The position numbers and the translations under genes are program-made. A stretch of DNA of 64,000 nucleotides from Eurosta solidaginis (lineage: Eukaryota > Arthropoda > Insecta > Diptera > Tephritidae): contig NW_027136977.1 in assembly GCF_040869045.1 (NCBI RefSeq), forward strand, positions 62,001-126,000, given 5' to 3'. How positions within the stretch are numbered: position 1 is the first letter of the stretch; each line of letters opens with the position of its first letter. This document shows positions 23,592-35,500 of the stretch, piece after piece. The notes beneath the pieces are model-generated. The model was not told where the DNA came from. It ran no database searches and saw nothing but the letters and a program-made list of their open reading frames with translations.

Positions 23592-26500
23592 AAAACGACT
23601 TACGTATTTTAAACATGCTAACCTTTAGCCCGGTAAGCAAATTAAAAAAAAAATGCAATATGTAGGCTACACGAGAACGGAGACGTCGAGTAACCAAAAC
23701 AAATGCGTTAAACAAATTCGTACACGTTTTTTATCAATTTAACTCTAGAATTAAAGGATATACAACGAGAAACAACGTTTGACAACCTTTAAACAGTTTT
23801 AATAACTATCTCAAAAATTAACGCTCTGATGCAAACAACTGATGAGTTATCTACTTAAATTTGATGAACAAAACGACTTACGTATTTTAAACATGCTAAC
23901 CTTTAGCCCGGTAAGCAAATTAAAAAAAAACCCAATATGTAGGCTACACGAGAACGGAGACGTCGAGTAACCAAAACAAATGCGTTAAACAAATTCGTAC
24001 ACGTTATTTATCAATTTAACTCTAGAATTAAAGGATATACAACGAGAAACAACGCTTGACAACCTTTAAACAGTTTTAATAACTATCTCAAAAATTGTCG
24101 CTCTGATGCAAACAACTGATGAGTTATCTACTCAAATTTGTTGAACAAAACGACTTACGTATTTTAAACATGCTAACCTTTAGCCCGGTAAGCAAATTAA
24201 AAAAAAAACGCAATATGTAGGCTACACGAGAACGGAGACGTCGAGTAACCAAAACAAATGCGTTAAACAAATTCGTACACGTTATTTATCAATTTAACTC
24301 TAGAATTAAAGGATATACAACGAGAAACAACGTTTGACAACCTTTAAACAGTTTTAATAACTATCTCAAAAATTATCGCTCTGATGCAAACAACTGATGA
24401 GTTATCTACTTAAATATGATGAACAAAACGACTTACGTATTTTAAACATGCTAACCTTTAGCCCGGTAAGCAAATTAAAAAAAAAACGCAATATGTAGGC
24501 TACACGAGAACGGAGACGTCGAGTAACCAAAACAAATGCGTTAAACAAATTCGTACACGTTATTTATCAATTTAACTCTAGAATTAAAGGATATACAACG
24601 AGAAACAACGTTTGACAACCTTTAAACAGTTTTAATAACTATCTCAAAAATTATCGCTCTGATGCAAACAACTGATGAGTTATCTACTTAAATATGATGA
24701 ACAAAACGACTTACGTATTTTAAACATGCTAACCTTTAGCCCGGTAAGCAAATTAAAAAAAAAACGCAATATGTAGGCTACACGAGAACGGAGACGTCGA
24801 GTAACCAAAACAAATGCGTTAAACAAATTCGTACACGTTATTTATCAACTTAACTCTAGAATTAAAGGATATACAACGAGAAACAACGTTTGACAACCTT
24901 TAAACAGTTTTAATAACTATCTCAAAAATTATCGCTCTGATGCAAACAACTGATGAGTTATCTACTTAAATTTGATGAACAAAACGACTTACGTATTTTA
25001 AACATGCTAACCTTTAGCCCGGTAAGCAAATTAAAAAAAAAACGCAATATGTAGGCTACATGAGAACGGAGACGTCGAGTAACCAAACCAAATGCGTTAT
25101 ACAAATTCGTACACGTTATTTATCAATTTAACTCTAGAATTAAAGGATATACAACGAGAAACAACGTTTGACAACCTTTAAACAGTTTTAATAACTATCT
25201 CAAAAATTATCGCTCTGATGCAAACAACTGATGAGTTATCTACTTAAATATGATGAACAAAACGACTTACGTATTTTAAACATGCTAACCTTTAGCCCGG
25301 TAAGCAAATTAAAAAAAAAAACGCAATATGTAGGCTACACGAGAACGGAGACGTCGAGTAACCAAAACAAATGCGTTAAACAAATTCGTACACGTTATTT
25401 ATCAATTTAACTCTAGAATTAAAGGATATACAACGAGAAACAACGTTTGACAACCTTTAAACAGTTTTAATAACTATCTCAAAAATTGTCGCTCTGATGC
25501 AAACAACTGATGAGTTATCTACTTAAATTTGTTGAACAAAACGACTTACGTATTTTAAACATGCTAACCTTTAGCCCGGTAAGCAAATTAAAAAAAAAAC
25601 GCAATATGTAGGCTACACGAGAACGGAGACGTCGACTAACCAAAACAAATGCGTTAAACAAATTCGTACACGTTATTTATCAATTTAACTCTAGAATTAA
25701 AGGATATACAACGAGAAACAACGTTTGACAACCTTTAAACAGTTTTAATAACTATCTCAAAAATTATCGCTCTGATGCAAACAACTGATGAGTTATCTAC
25801 TTAAATATGATGAACAAAACGACTTACGTATTTTAAACATGCTAACCTTTAGCCCGGTAAGCAAATTAAAAAAAAAACGCAATATGTAGGCTACACGAGA
25901 ACGGAGACGTCGAGTAACCAAAACAAATGCGTTAAACAAATTCGTACACGTTATTTATCAATTTAACTCTAGAATTAAAGGATATACAACGAGAAACAAC
26001 GTTTGACAACCTTTAAACAGTTTTAATAACTATCTCAAAAATTATCGCTCTGATGCAAACAACTGATGAGTTATCTACTTAAATTTGATGAACAAAACGA
26101 CTTACGTATTTTAAACATGCTAACCTTTAGCCCGGTAAGCAAATTAAAAAAAACGCAATATGTAGGCTATACGAGAACGGAGACGTCGAGTAACCAAAAC
26201 AAATGCGTTAAACAAATTCGTACACGTTATTTATCAATTTAACTCTAGAATTAAAGGATATACAACGAGAAACAACGTTTGACAACCTTTAAACAGTTTT
26301 AATAACTATCTCAAAAATTATCGCTCTGATGCAAACAACTGATGAGTTATCTACTTAAATATGATGAACAAAACGACTTACGTATTTTAAACATGCTAAC
26401 CTTTAGCCCGGTAAGCAAATTAAAAAAAAAACGCAATATGTAGGCTACACGAGAACGGAGACGTCGAGTAACCAAAACAAATGCGTTAAACAAATTCGTA

Positions 26501-26829
26501 CACGTTATTTATCAATTTAACTCTAGAATTAAAGGATATACAACGAGAAACAACGTTTGACAACCTTTAAACAGTTTTAATAACTATCTCAAAAATTATC
26601 GCTCTGATGCAAACAACTGATGAGTTATCTACTCAAATTTGTTTGAACAAAACGACTTACGTATTTTAAACATGCTAACCTTTAGCCCGGTAAGCAAATT
26701 AAAAAAAAAACGCAATATGTAGGCTACACGAGAAGGGAGACGTCGAGTAACCAAAACAAATGCGTTAAACAAATTCGTACACGTTATTTATCAATTTAAC
26801 TCTAGAATTAAAGGATATACAACGAGAAA

Positions 26830-28207
26830 TAACGTTTGACAACCTTTAAACAGTTTTAATAACTATCTCAAAAATTGTCGCTCTGATGCAAACAACTGAT
26901 GAGTTATCTACTTAAATTTGTTGAACAAAACGACTTACGTATTTTAAACATGCTAACCTTTAGCCCGGTAAGCAAATTAAAAAAAAAAACGCAATATGTA
27001 GGCTACACGAGAACGGAGACGTCGAGTAACCAAAACAAATGCGTTAAACAAATTCGTACACGTTATTTATCAATTTAACTCTAGAATTAAAGGATATACA
27101 ACGAGAAACAACGTTTGACAACCTTTAAACAGTTTTAATAACTATCTCAAAAATTGTCGCTCTGATGCAAACAACTGATGAGTTATCTACTTAAATTTGA
27201 TGAACAAAACGACTTACGTATTTTAAACATGCTAACCTTTAGCCCGGTAAGCAAATTAAAAAAAAAACGCAATATGTAGGCTACACGAGAACGGAGACGT
27301 CGAGTAACCAAAACAAATGCGTTAAACAAATTCGTACACGTTATTTATCAATTTAACTCTAGAATTAAAGGATATACAACGAGAAACAACGTTTGACAAC
27401 CTTTAAACAGTTTTAATAACTATCTCAAAAATGATCGCTCTGATGCAAACAACTGATGAGTTATCTACTTAAATATGATGAACAAAACGACTTACGTATT
27501 TTAAACATGCTAACCTTATATAACGTTTGACAACCTTTAAACAGTTTTAATAACTATCTCAAAAATTGTCGCTCTGATGCAAACAACTGATGAGTTATCT
27601 ACTTAAATTTGTTGAACAAAACGACTTACGTATTTTAAACATGCTAACCTTTAGCCCGGTAAGCAAATTAAAAAAAAAAACGCAATATGTAGGCTACACG
27701 AGAACGGAGACGTCGAGTAACCAAAACAAATGCGTTAAACAAATTCGTACACGTTATTTATCAATTTAACTCTAGAATTAAAGGATATACAACGAGAAAC
27801 AACGTTTGACAACCTTTAAACAGTTTTAATAACTATCTCAAAAATTGTCGCTCTGATGCAAACAACTGATGAGTTATCTACTTAAATTTGATGAACAAAA
27901 CGACTTACGTATTTTAAACATGCTAACCTTTAGCCCGGTAAGCAAATTAAAAAAAAAACGCAATATGTAGGCTACACGAGAACGGAGACGTCGAGTAACC
28001 AAAACAAATGCGTTAAACAAATTCGTACACGTTATTTATCAATTTAACTCTAGAATTAAAGGATATACAACGAGAAACAACGTTTGACAACCTTTAAACA
28101 GTTTTAATAACTATCTCAAAAATGATCGCTCTGATGCAAACAACTGATGAGTTATCTACTTAAATATGATGAACAAAACGACTTACGTATTTTAAACATG
28201 CTAACCT
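26830..28207 (+). repeat. 691-bp out-of-phase tandem duplication in the satellite
   Basis: At 27511-27521 a monomer runs to TAACCTT (position 277), then through about three filler bases joins TAACGTTTGAC (position about 147). The same TAACG, a rare variant of CAACG, lies at 26830, exactly 691 bp earlier. From there the copies run in parallel, including the unusual AAAAATGATCGC near 27429 and 28120. About 2.5 monomers were duplicated with both breakpoints out of register, so this is not ordinary in-register unequal crossing over. Confidence 0.85.
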
Positions 28208-28410
28208 TTAGCCCGGTAAGCAAATTAAAAAAAAAACGCAATATGTAGGCTACACGAGAACGGAGACGTCGAGTAACCAAAACAAATGCGTTAAACAAAT
28301 TCGTACACGTTATTTATCAATTTAACTCTAGAATTAAAGGATATACAACGAGAAAAAACGTTTGACAACCTTTAAACAGTTTTAATAACTATCTCAAAAA
28401 TTATCGCTCT

Positions 28411-28430
28411 GATGCAAACAACATACTTAA
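28411..28430 (+). repeat. Monomer with net 11-bp deletion
   Basis: GCAAACAACATACTTAAAT replaces the usual sequence from CAAACAACTGATGAG to CTACTTAAAT and is 11 bp shorter. The CTGATGAG motif is lost in this copy. Confidence 0.85.
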
Positions 28431-30130
28431 ATATGATGAACAAAACGACTTACGTATTTTAAACATGCTAACCTTTAGCCCGGTAAGCAAATTAAAAAAA
28501 AAACGCAATATGTAGGCTACACGAGAACGGAGACGTCGAGTAACCAAAACAAATGCGTTAAACAAATTCGTACACGTTATTTATCAATTTAACTCTAGAA
28601 TTAAAGGATATACAACGAGAAACAACGTTTGACAACCTTTAAAGAGTTTTAATAACTATCTCAAAAATTGTCGCTCTGATGCAAACAACTGATGAGTTAT
28701 CTACTTAAATATGATGAACAAAACGACTTACGTATTTTAAACATGCTAACCTTTAGCCCGGTAAGCAAATTAAAAAAAAAACGCAATATGTAGGCTACAC
28801 GAGAACGGAGACGTCGAGTAACCAAAACAAATGCGTTAAACAAATTCGTACACGTTATTTATCAATTTAACTCTAGAATTAAAGGATATACAACGAGAAA
28901 CAACGTTTGACAACCTTTAAACAGTTTTAATAACTATCTCAAAAATTATCGCTCTGATGCAAACAACTGATGAGTTATCTACTTAAATTTGATGAACAAA
29001 ACGACTTACGTATTTTAAACATGCTAACCTTTAGCCCGGTAAGCAAATTAAAAAAAAAACGCAATATGTAGGCTACACGAGAACGGAGACGTCGAGTAAC
29101 CAAAACAAATGCGTTAAACAAATTCGTACACGTTATTTATCAATTTAGCTCTAGAATTAAAGGATATACAACGAGAAACAACGTTTGACAACCTTTAAAC
29201 AGTTTTAATAACTATCTCAAAAATTATCGCTCTGATGCAAACAACTGATGAGTTATCTACTTAAATATGATGAACAAAACGACTTACGTATTTTAAACAT
29301 GCTAACCTTTAGCCCGGTAAGCAAATTAAAAAAAAAACGCAATATGTAGGCTACACGAGAACGGAGACGTCGAGTAACCAAAACAAATGCGTTAAACAAA
29401 TTCGTACACGTTATTTATCAATTTAACTCTAGAATTAAAGGATATACAACGAGAAACAACGTTTGACAACCTTTAAACAGTTTTAATAACTATCTCAAAA
29501 ATTATCGCTCTGATGCAAACAACTGATGAGTTATCTACTTAAATATGATGAACAAAACGACTTACGTATTTTAAACATGCTAACCTTTAGCCCGGTAAGC
29601 AAATTAAAAAAAAACGCAATATGTAGGCTACACGAGAACGGAGACGTCGAGTAACCAAAACAAATGCGTTAAACAAATTCGTACACGTTATTTATCAATT
29701 TAACTCTAGAATTAAAGGATATACAACGAGAAACAACGTTTGACAACCTTTAAACAGTTTTAATAACTATCTCAAAAATTATCGCTCTGATGCAAACAAC
29801 TGATGAGTTATCTACTTAAATATGATGAACAAAACGACTTACGTATTTTAAACATGCTAACCTTTAGCCCGGAAAGCAAATTAAAAAAAAACGCAATATG
29901 TAGGCTACACGAGAACGGAGACGTCGAGTAACCAAAACAATTGCGTTAAACAAATTCGTACACGTTATTTATCAATTTAGCTCTAGAATTAAAGGATATA
30001 CAACGAGAAACAACGTTTGACAACCTTTAAACAGTTTTAATAACTATCTCAAAAATTATCGCTCTGATGCAAACAACTGATGAGTTATCTACTTAAATTT
30101 GTTGAACAAAACGACTTACGTATTTTAAAC

Positions 30131-30736
30131 ATGCTAACCTTTAGCCCGGTAAGCAAAGTAAAAAAAAACGCAATATGTAGGCTACACGAGAACGGAGACG
30201 TCGAGTAACCAAAACAAATGCGTTAAACAAATTCGTACACGTTATTTATCAATTTAACTCTAGAATTAAAGGATATACAACGAGAAACAACATTTGACAA
30301 CCTTTAAACAGTTTTAATAACTATCACAAAAATTATCGCTCTGATGCAAACACCTGATGAGTTATCTACTTAAATTTGATGAACAAAACGACTTACGTAT
30401 TTTAAACAGCTACATATTGCGTTTTTTTTTAATTTGCTTACCGGGCTAAAGGTTAGCATGTTTAAAATACGTAAGTCGTTTTGTTCATCAAATTTAAGTA
30501 GATAACTCATCAGTTGTTTGCATCAGAGCGATAATTTTTGAGATAGTTATTAAAACTGTTTAAAGGTTGTCAAACGTTGTTTCTCGTTGTATATCCTTTA
30601 ATTCTAGAGTTAAATTGATAAATAACGTGTACGAATTTGTTTAACGCATTTGTTTTGGTTACTCGACGTCTCCGTTCTCGTGTAGCCTACATATTGCGTT
30701 TTTTTTTTTAATTTGCTTACCGGGCTAAAGGTTAGC
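30131..30736. repeat. Inverted-repeat junction (forward to reverse satellite)
   Basis: Forward satellite runs to TTTAAACA at 30408 (monomer position 267). Then GCTACATATTGCG begins reverse satellite near monomer position 39. The mirrored arms end at 30408 and restart at 30459 with a 50-bp spacer (30409-30458). The innermost 150 bp of the arms differ at only about three sites. Beyond that the whole array on each side forms a much longer imperfect palindrome. It could be real or an assembly fold-back error. Confidence 0.88.
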
Positions 30737-32539
30737 ATGTTTAAAATACGTAAGTCGTTTTGTTCATCATATTTAAGTAGATAACTCATCAGTTGTTTGC
30801 ATCAGAGCGATAATTTCTGAGATAGTTATTAAAACTGTTTAAAGGTTGTCAAACGTTGTTTCTCGTTGTATATCCTTTAATTCTAGAGTTAAATTGATAA
30901 ATAACGTGTACGAATTTGTTTAACGCATTTGTTTTGGTTACTCGACGTCTCCGTTCTCGTGTAGCCTACATATTGCGTTTTTTTTTTTAATTTGCTTACC
31001 GGGCTAAAGGTTAGCATGTTTAAAATACGTAAGTCGTTTTGTTCATCATATTTAAGTAGATAACTCATCAGTTGTTTGCATCAGAGCGATAATTTTTGAG
31101 ATAGTTATTAAAACTGTTTAAAGGTTGTCAAACGTTGTTTCTCGTTGTATATCCTTTAATTCTAGAGTTAAATTGATAAATAACGTGTACGAATTTGTTT
31201 AACGCATTTGTTTTGGTTACTCGACGTCTCCGTTCTCGTGTAGCCTACATATTGCGTTTTTTTTTTAATTTGCTTACCGGGCTAAAGGTTAGCATGTTTA
31301 AAATACGTAAGTCGTTTTGTTCATCAAATTTAAGTAGATAACTCATCAGTTGTTTGCATCAGAGCGATAATTTTTGAGATAGTTATTAAAACTGTTTAAA
31401 GGTTGTCAAACGTTGTTTCTCGTTGTATATCCTTTAATTCTAGAGTTAAATTGATAAATAACGTGTACGAATTTGTTTAACGCATTTGTTTTGGTTACTC
31501 GACGTCTCCGTTCTCGTGTAGCCTACATATTGCGTTTTTTTTTTAATTTGCTTACCGGGCTAAAGGTTAGCATGTTTAAAATACGTAAGTCGTTTGGTTC
31601 ATCAAATTTAAGTAGATAACTCATCAGTTGTTTGCATCAGAGCGATAATTTTTGAGATAATTATTAAAACTGTTTAAAGGTTGTCAAACGTTGTTTCTCG
31701 TTGTATATCCTTTAATTCTAGAGTTAAATTGATAAATAACGTGTACGAATTTGTTTAACGCATTTGTTTTGGTTACTCGACGTCTCCGTTCTCGTGTAGC
31801 CTACATATTGCGTTTTTTTTTAATTTGCTTACCGGGCTAAAGGTTAGCATGTTTAAAATACGTAAGTCGTTTTGTTCATCAAATTTAAGTAGATAACTCA
31901 TCAGTTGTTTGCATCAGAGCGACAATTTTTGAGATAGTTATTAAAACTGTTTAAAGGTTGTCAAACGTTGTTTCTCGTTGTATATCCTTTAATTCTAGAG
32001 TTAAATTAATAAATAACGTGTACGAATTTGTTTAACGCATTTGTTTTGGTTACTCGACGTCTCCGTTCTCGTGTAGCCTACATATTGCGTTTTTTTTTAA
32101 TTTGCTTACCGGGCTAAAGGTTAGCATGTTTAAAATACGTAAGTCGTTTTGTTCATCAAATTTAAGTAGATAACTCATCAGTTGTTTGCATCAGAGCGAT
32201 AATTTTTTAGATAGTTATTAAAACTGTTTAAAGGTTGTCAAACATTGTTTCTCGTTGTATATCCTTTAATTCTAGAGTTAAATTGATAAATAACGTGTAC
32301 GAATTTGTTTAACGCATTTGTTTTGGTTACTCGACGTCTCCGTTCTCGTGTAGCCTACATATTGCGTTTTTTTTTTAATTTGCTTACCGGGCTAAAGGTT
32401 AGCATGTTTAAAATACGTAAGTCGTTTTGTTCAACAAATTTAAGTAGATAACTCATCAGTTGTTTGCATCAGAGCGACAATTTTTGAGATAGTTATTAAA
32501 ACTGTTTAAAGGTTGTCAAACGTTGTTTCTCGTTGTATA

Positions 32540-35500
32540 TCCTTTAATCCTAGAGTTAAATTGATAAATAACGTGTACGAATTTGTTTAACGCATTTGTT
32601 TTGGTTACTCGACGTCTCCGTTCTCGTGTAGCCTACATATCGCGTTTTTTTTTTAATTTGCTTACCGGTCTAAAGGTTAGCATGTTTAAAATACGTAAGT
32701 CGTTTTGTTCATCAAATTTAAGTAGATAACTCATCAGTTGTTTGCATCAGAGCGATAATTTTTGAGATAGTTATTAAAACTGTTTAAAGGTTGTCAAACG
32801 TTGTTTCTCGTTGTATATCCTTTAATCCTAGAGTTAAATTGATAAATAACGTGTACGAATTTGTTTAACGCATTTGTTTTGGTTACTCGACGTCTCCGTT
32901 CTCGTGTAGCCTACATATTGCGTTTTTTTTTTAATTTGCTTACCGGGCTAAAGGTTAGCATGTTTAAAATACGTAAGTCGTTTTGTTCATCAAATTTAAG
33001 TAGATAACTCATCAGTTGTTTGCATCAGAGCGACAATTTTTGAGATAGTTATTAAAACTGTTTAAAGGTTGTCAAACGTTGTTTCTCGTTGTATATCCTT
33101 TAATTCTAGAGTTAAATTGATAAATAACGTGTACGAATTTGTTTAACGCATTTGTTTTGGTTACTCGACGTCTCCGTTCTCGTGTAGCCTACATATTGCG
33201 TTTTTTTTTTAATTTGCTTACCGGGCTAAAGGTTAGCATTTTTAAAATACGTAAGTCGTTTTGTTCATCAAATTTAAGTAGATAACTCATCAGTTGTTTG
33301 CATCAGAGCGACAATTTTTGAGATAGTTATTAAAACTGTTTAAAGGTTGTCAAACGTTGTTTCTCGTTGTATATCCTTTAATTCTAGAGTTAAATTGATA
33401 AATAACGTGTACGAATTTGTTTAACGCATTTGTTTTGGTTACTCGACGTCTCCGTTCTCGTGTAGCCTACATATTGCGTTTTTTTTTTAATTTGCTTACC
33501 GGGCTAAAGGTTAGCATGTTTAAAATACGTAAGTCGTTTTGTTCATCATATTTAAGTAGATAACTCATCAGTTGTTTGCATCAGAGCGATAATTTTTGAG
33601 ATAGTTATTAAAACTGTTTAAAGGTTGTCAAACGTTGTTTCTCGTTGTATATCCTTTAATTATAGAGTTAAATTGATAAATAACGTGTACGAATTTGTTT
33701 AACGCATTTGTTTTGGTTACTCGACGTCTCCGTTCTCGTGTAGCCTACATATTGCGTTTTTTTTTAATTTGCTTACCGGGCTAAAGGTTAGCATGTTTAA
33801 AATACGTAAGTCGTTTTGTGCATCAAATTTAAGTAGATAACTCATCAGTTGTTGGCATCAGAGCGATAATTTTTGAGATAGTTATTAAAACTGTTTAAAG
33901 GTTGTCAAACGTTGTTTCTCGTTGTATATCCTTTAATTCTAGAGTTAAATTGATAAATAACGTGTACGAATTTTTTTAACGCATTTGTTTTGGTTACTCG
34001 ACGTCTACGTTCTCGTGTAGCCTACATATTGCGTTTTTTTTTAATTTGCTTACCGGGCTAAAGGTTAGCATGCTTAAAATACGTAAGTCGTTTTGTTCAT
34101 CAAATTTAAGTAGATAACTCATCAGTTGTTTGCATCAGAGCGATAATTTTTGAGATAGTTATTAAAACTGTTTAAAGGTTGTCAAACGTTGTTTCTCGTT
34201 GTATATCCTTTAATTCTAGAGTTAAATTGATAAATAACGTGTACGAATTTGTTTAACGCATTTGTTTTGGTTACTCGACGTCTCCGTTCTCGTGTAGCCT
34301 ACATATTGCGTTTTTTTTTTAATTTGCTTACCGGGCTAAAGGTTAGCATGTTTAAAATACGTAAGTCGTTTTGTTCATCATATTTAAGTAGATAACTCAT
34401 CAGTTGTTTGCATCAGAGCGATAATTTTTGAGATAGTTATTAAAACTCTTTAAAGGTTGTCAAACGTTTTTTCTCGTTGTATATCCTTTAATTCTAGAGT
34501 TAAATTGATAAATAACGTGTACGAATTTGTTTAACACATTTGTTTTGGTTACTCGACGTCTCCGTTCTCGTGTAGCCTACATATTGCTTTTTTTTTTAAT
34601 TTGCTTACCGGGCTAAAGGTTAGCATGTTTAAAATACGTAAGTCGTTTTGTTCATCATCTTTAAGTAGATAACTCATCAGTTGTTTGCATCAGAGCGATA
34701 ATTTTTGAGATAGTTATTAAAACTGTTTAAAGGTTGTCAAACGTTGTTTCTCGTTGTATATCCTTTAATTCTAGAGTTAAATTGATAAATAACGTGTACG
34801 AATTTGTTTAACGCATTTGTTTTGGTTACTCGACGTCTCCGTTCTCGTGTAGCCTACATATTGCGTTTTTTTTTAATTTGCTTACCGGGCTAAAGGTTAG
34901 CATGTTTAAAATACGTAAGTCGTTTTGTTCATCAAATTTAAGTAGATAACTCATCAGTTGTTTGCATCAGAGCGATAATTTTTGAGATAGTTATTAAAAC
35001 TGTTTAAAGGTTGTCAAACGTTGTTTCTCGTTGTATATCCTTTAATTCTAGGGTTAAATTGATAAATAACGTGTACGAATTTGTTTAACGCATTTGTTTT
35101 GGTTACTCGACGCCTCCGTTCTCGTGTAGCCTACATATTGCGTTTTTTTTTTTAATTTGCTTACCGGGCTAAAGGTTAGCATGTTTAAAATACGTAAGTC
35201 GTTTTGTTCATCATATTTAAGTAGATAACTCATCAGTTGTTTGCATCAGAGCGATAATTTTTGAGATAGTTATTAAAACTGTTTAAAGGTTGTCAAACGT
35301 TGTTTCTCGTTGTATATCCTTTAATTCTAGAGTTAAATTGATAAATAACGTGTACGAATTTGTTTAACGCATTTGTTTTGGTTACTCAACGTCTCCGTTC
35401 TCGTGTAGCCTACATATTGCGTTTTTTTTTAATTTGCTTACCGGGCTAAAGGTTAGCATGTTTAAAATACGTAAGTCGTTTTGTTCATCATATTTAAGTA

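Larger units (their letters stand above)
23371..30408 (+). repeat. Forward satellite array, right block (about 25 monomers)
   Basis: This is the same 278-bp monomer in the same orientation and phase as the left block, continuing the monomer split by the retrotransposon. Variants from the left block recur at an offset of about 9039 (about 3593 without the insertion): the 19-bp deletion (23580), TTTATCAACTT (near 15804 and 24843), GTTATACAAATTC (near 16057 and 25096) and the GTCGAC site (16591 and 25631). Correspondence fades after about 25.9 kb. The block contains a 691-bp tandem duplication and ends at monomer position 267 at the second inversion junction. No gene was seen. Confidence 0.96.

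Noticed and set aside
161..30408. CRISPR-like array
   Set aside because: The whole 278-bp unit repeats with no unique spacers, and the retrotransposon is eukaryotic in type. It is satellite DNA.
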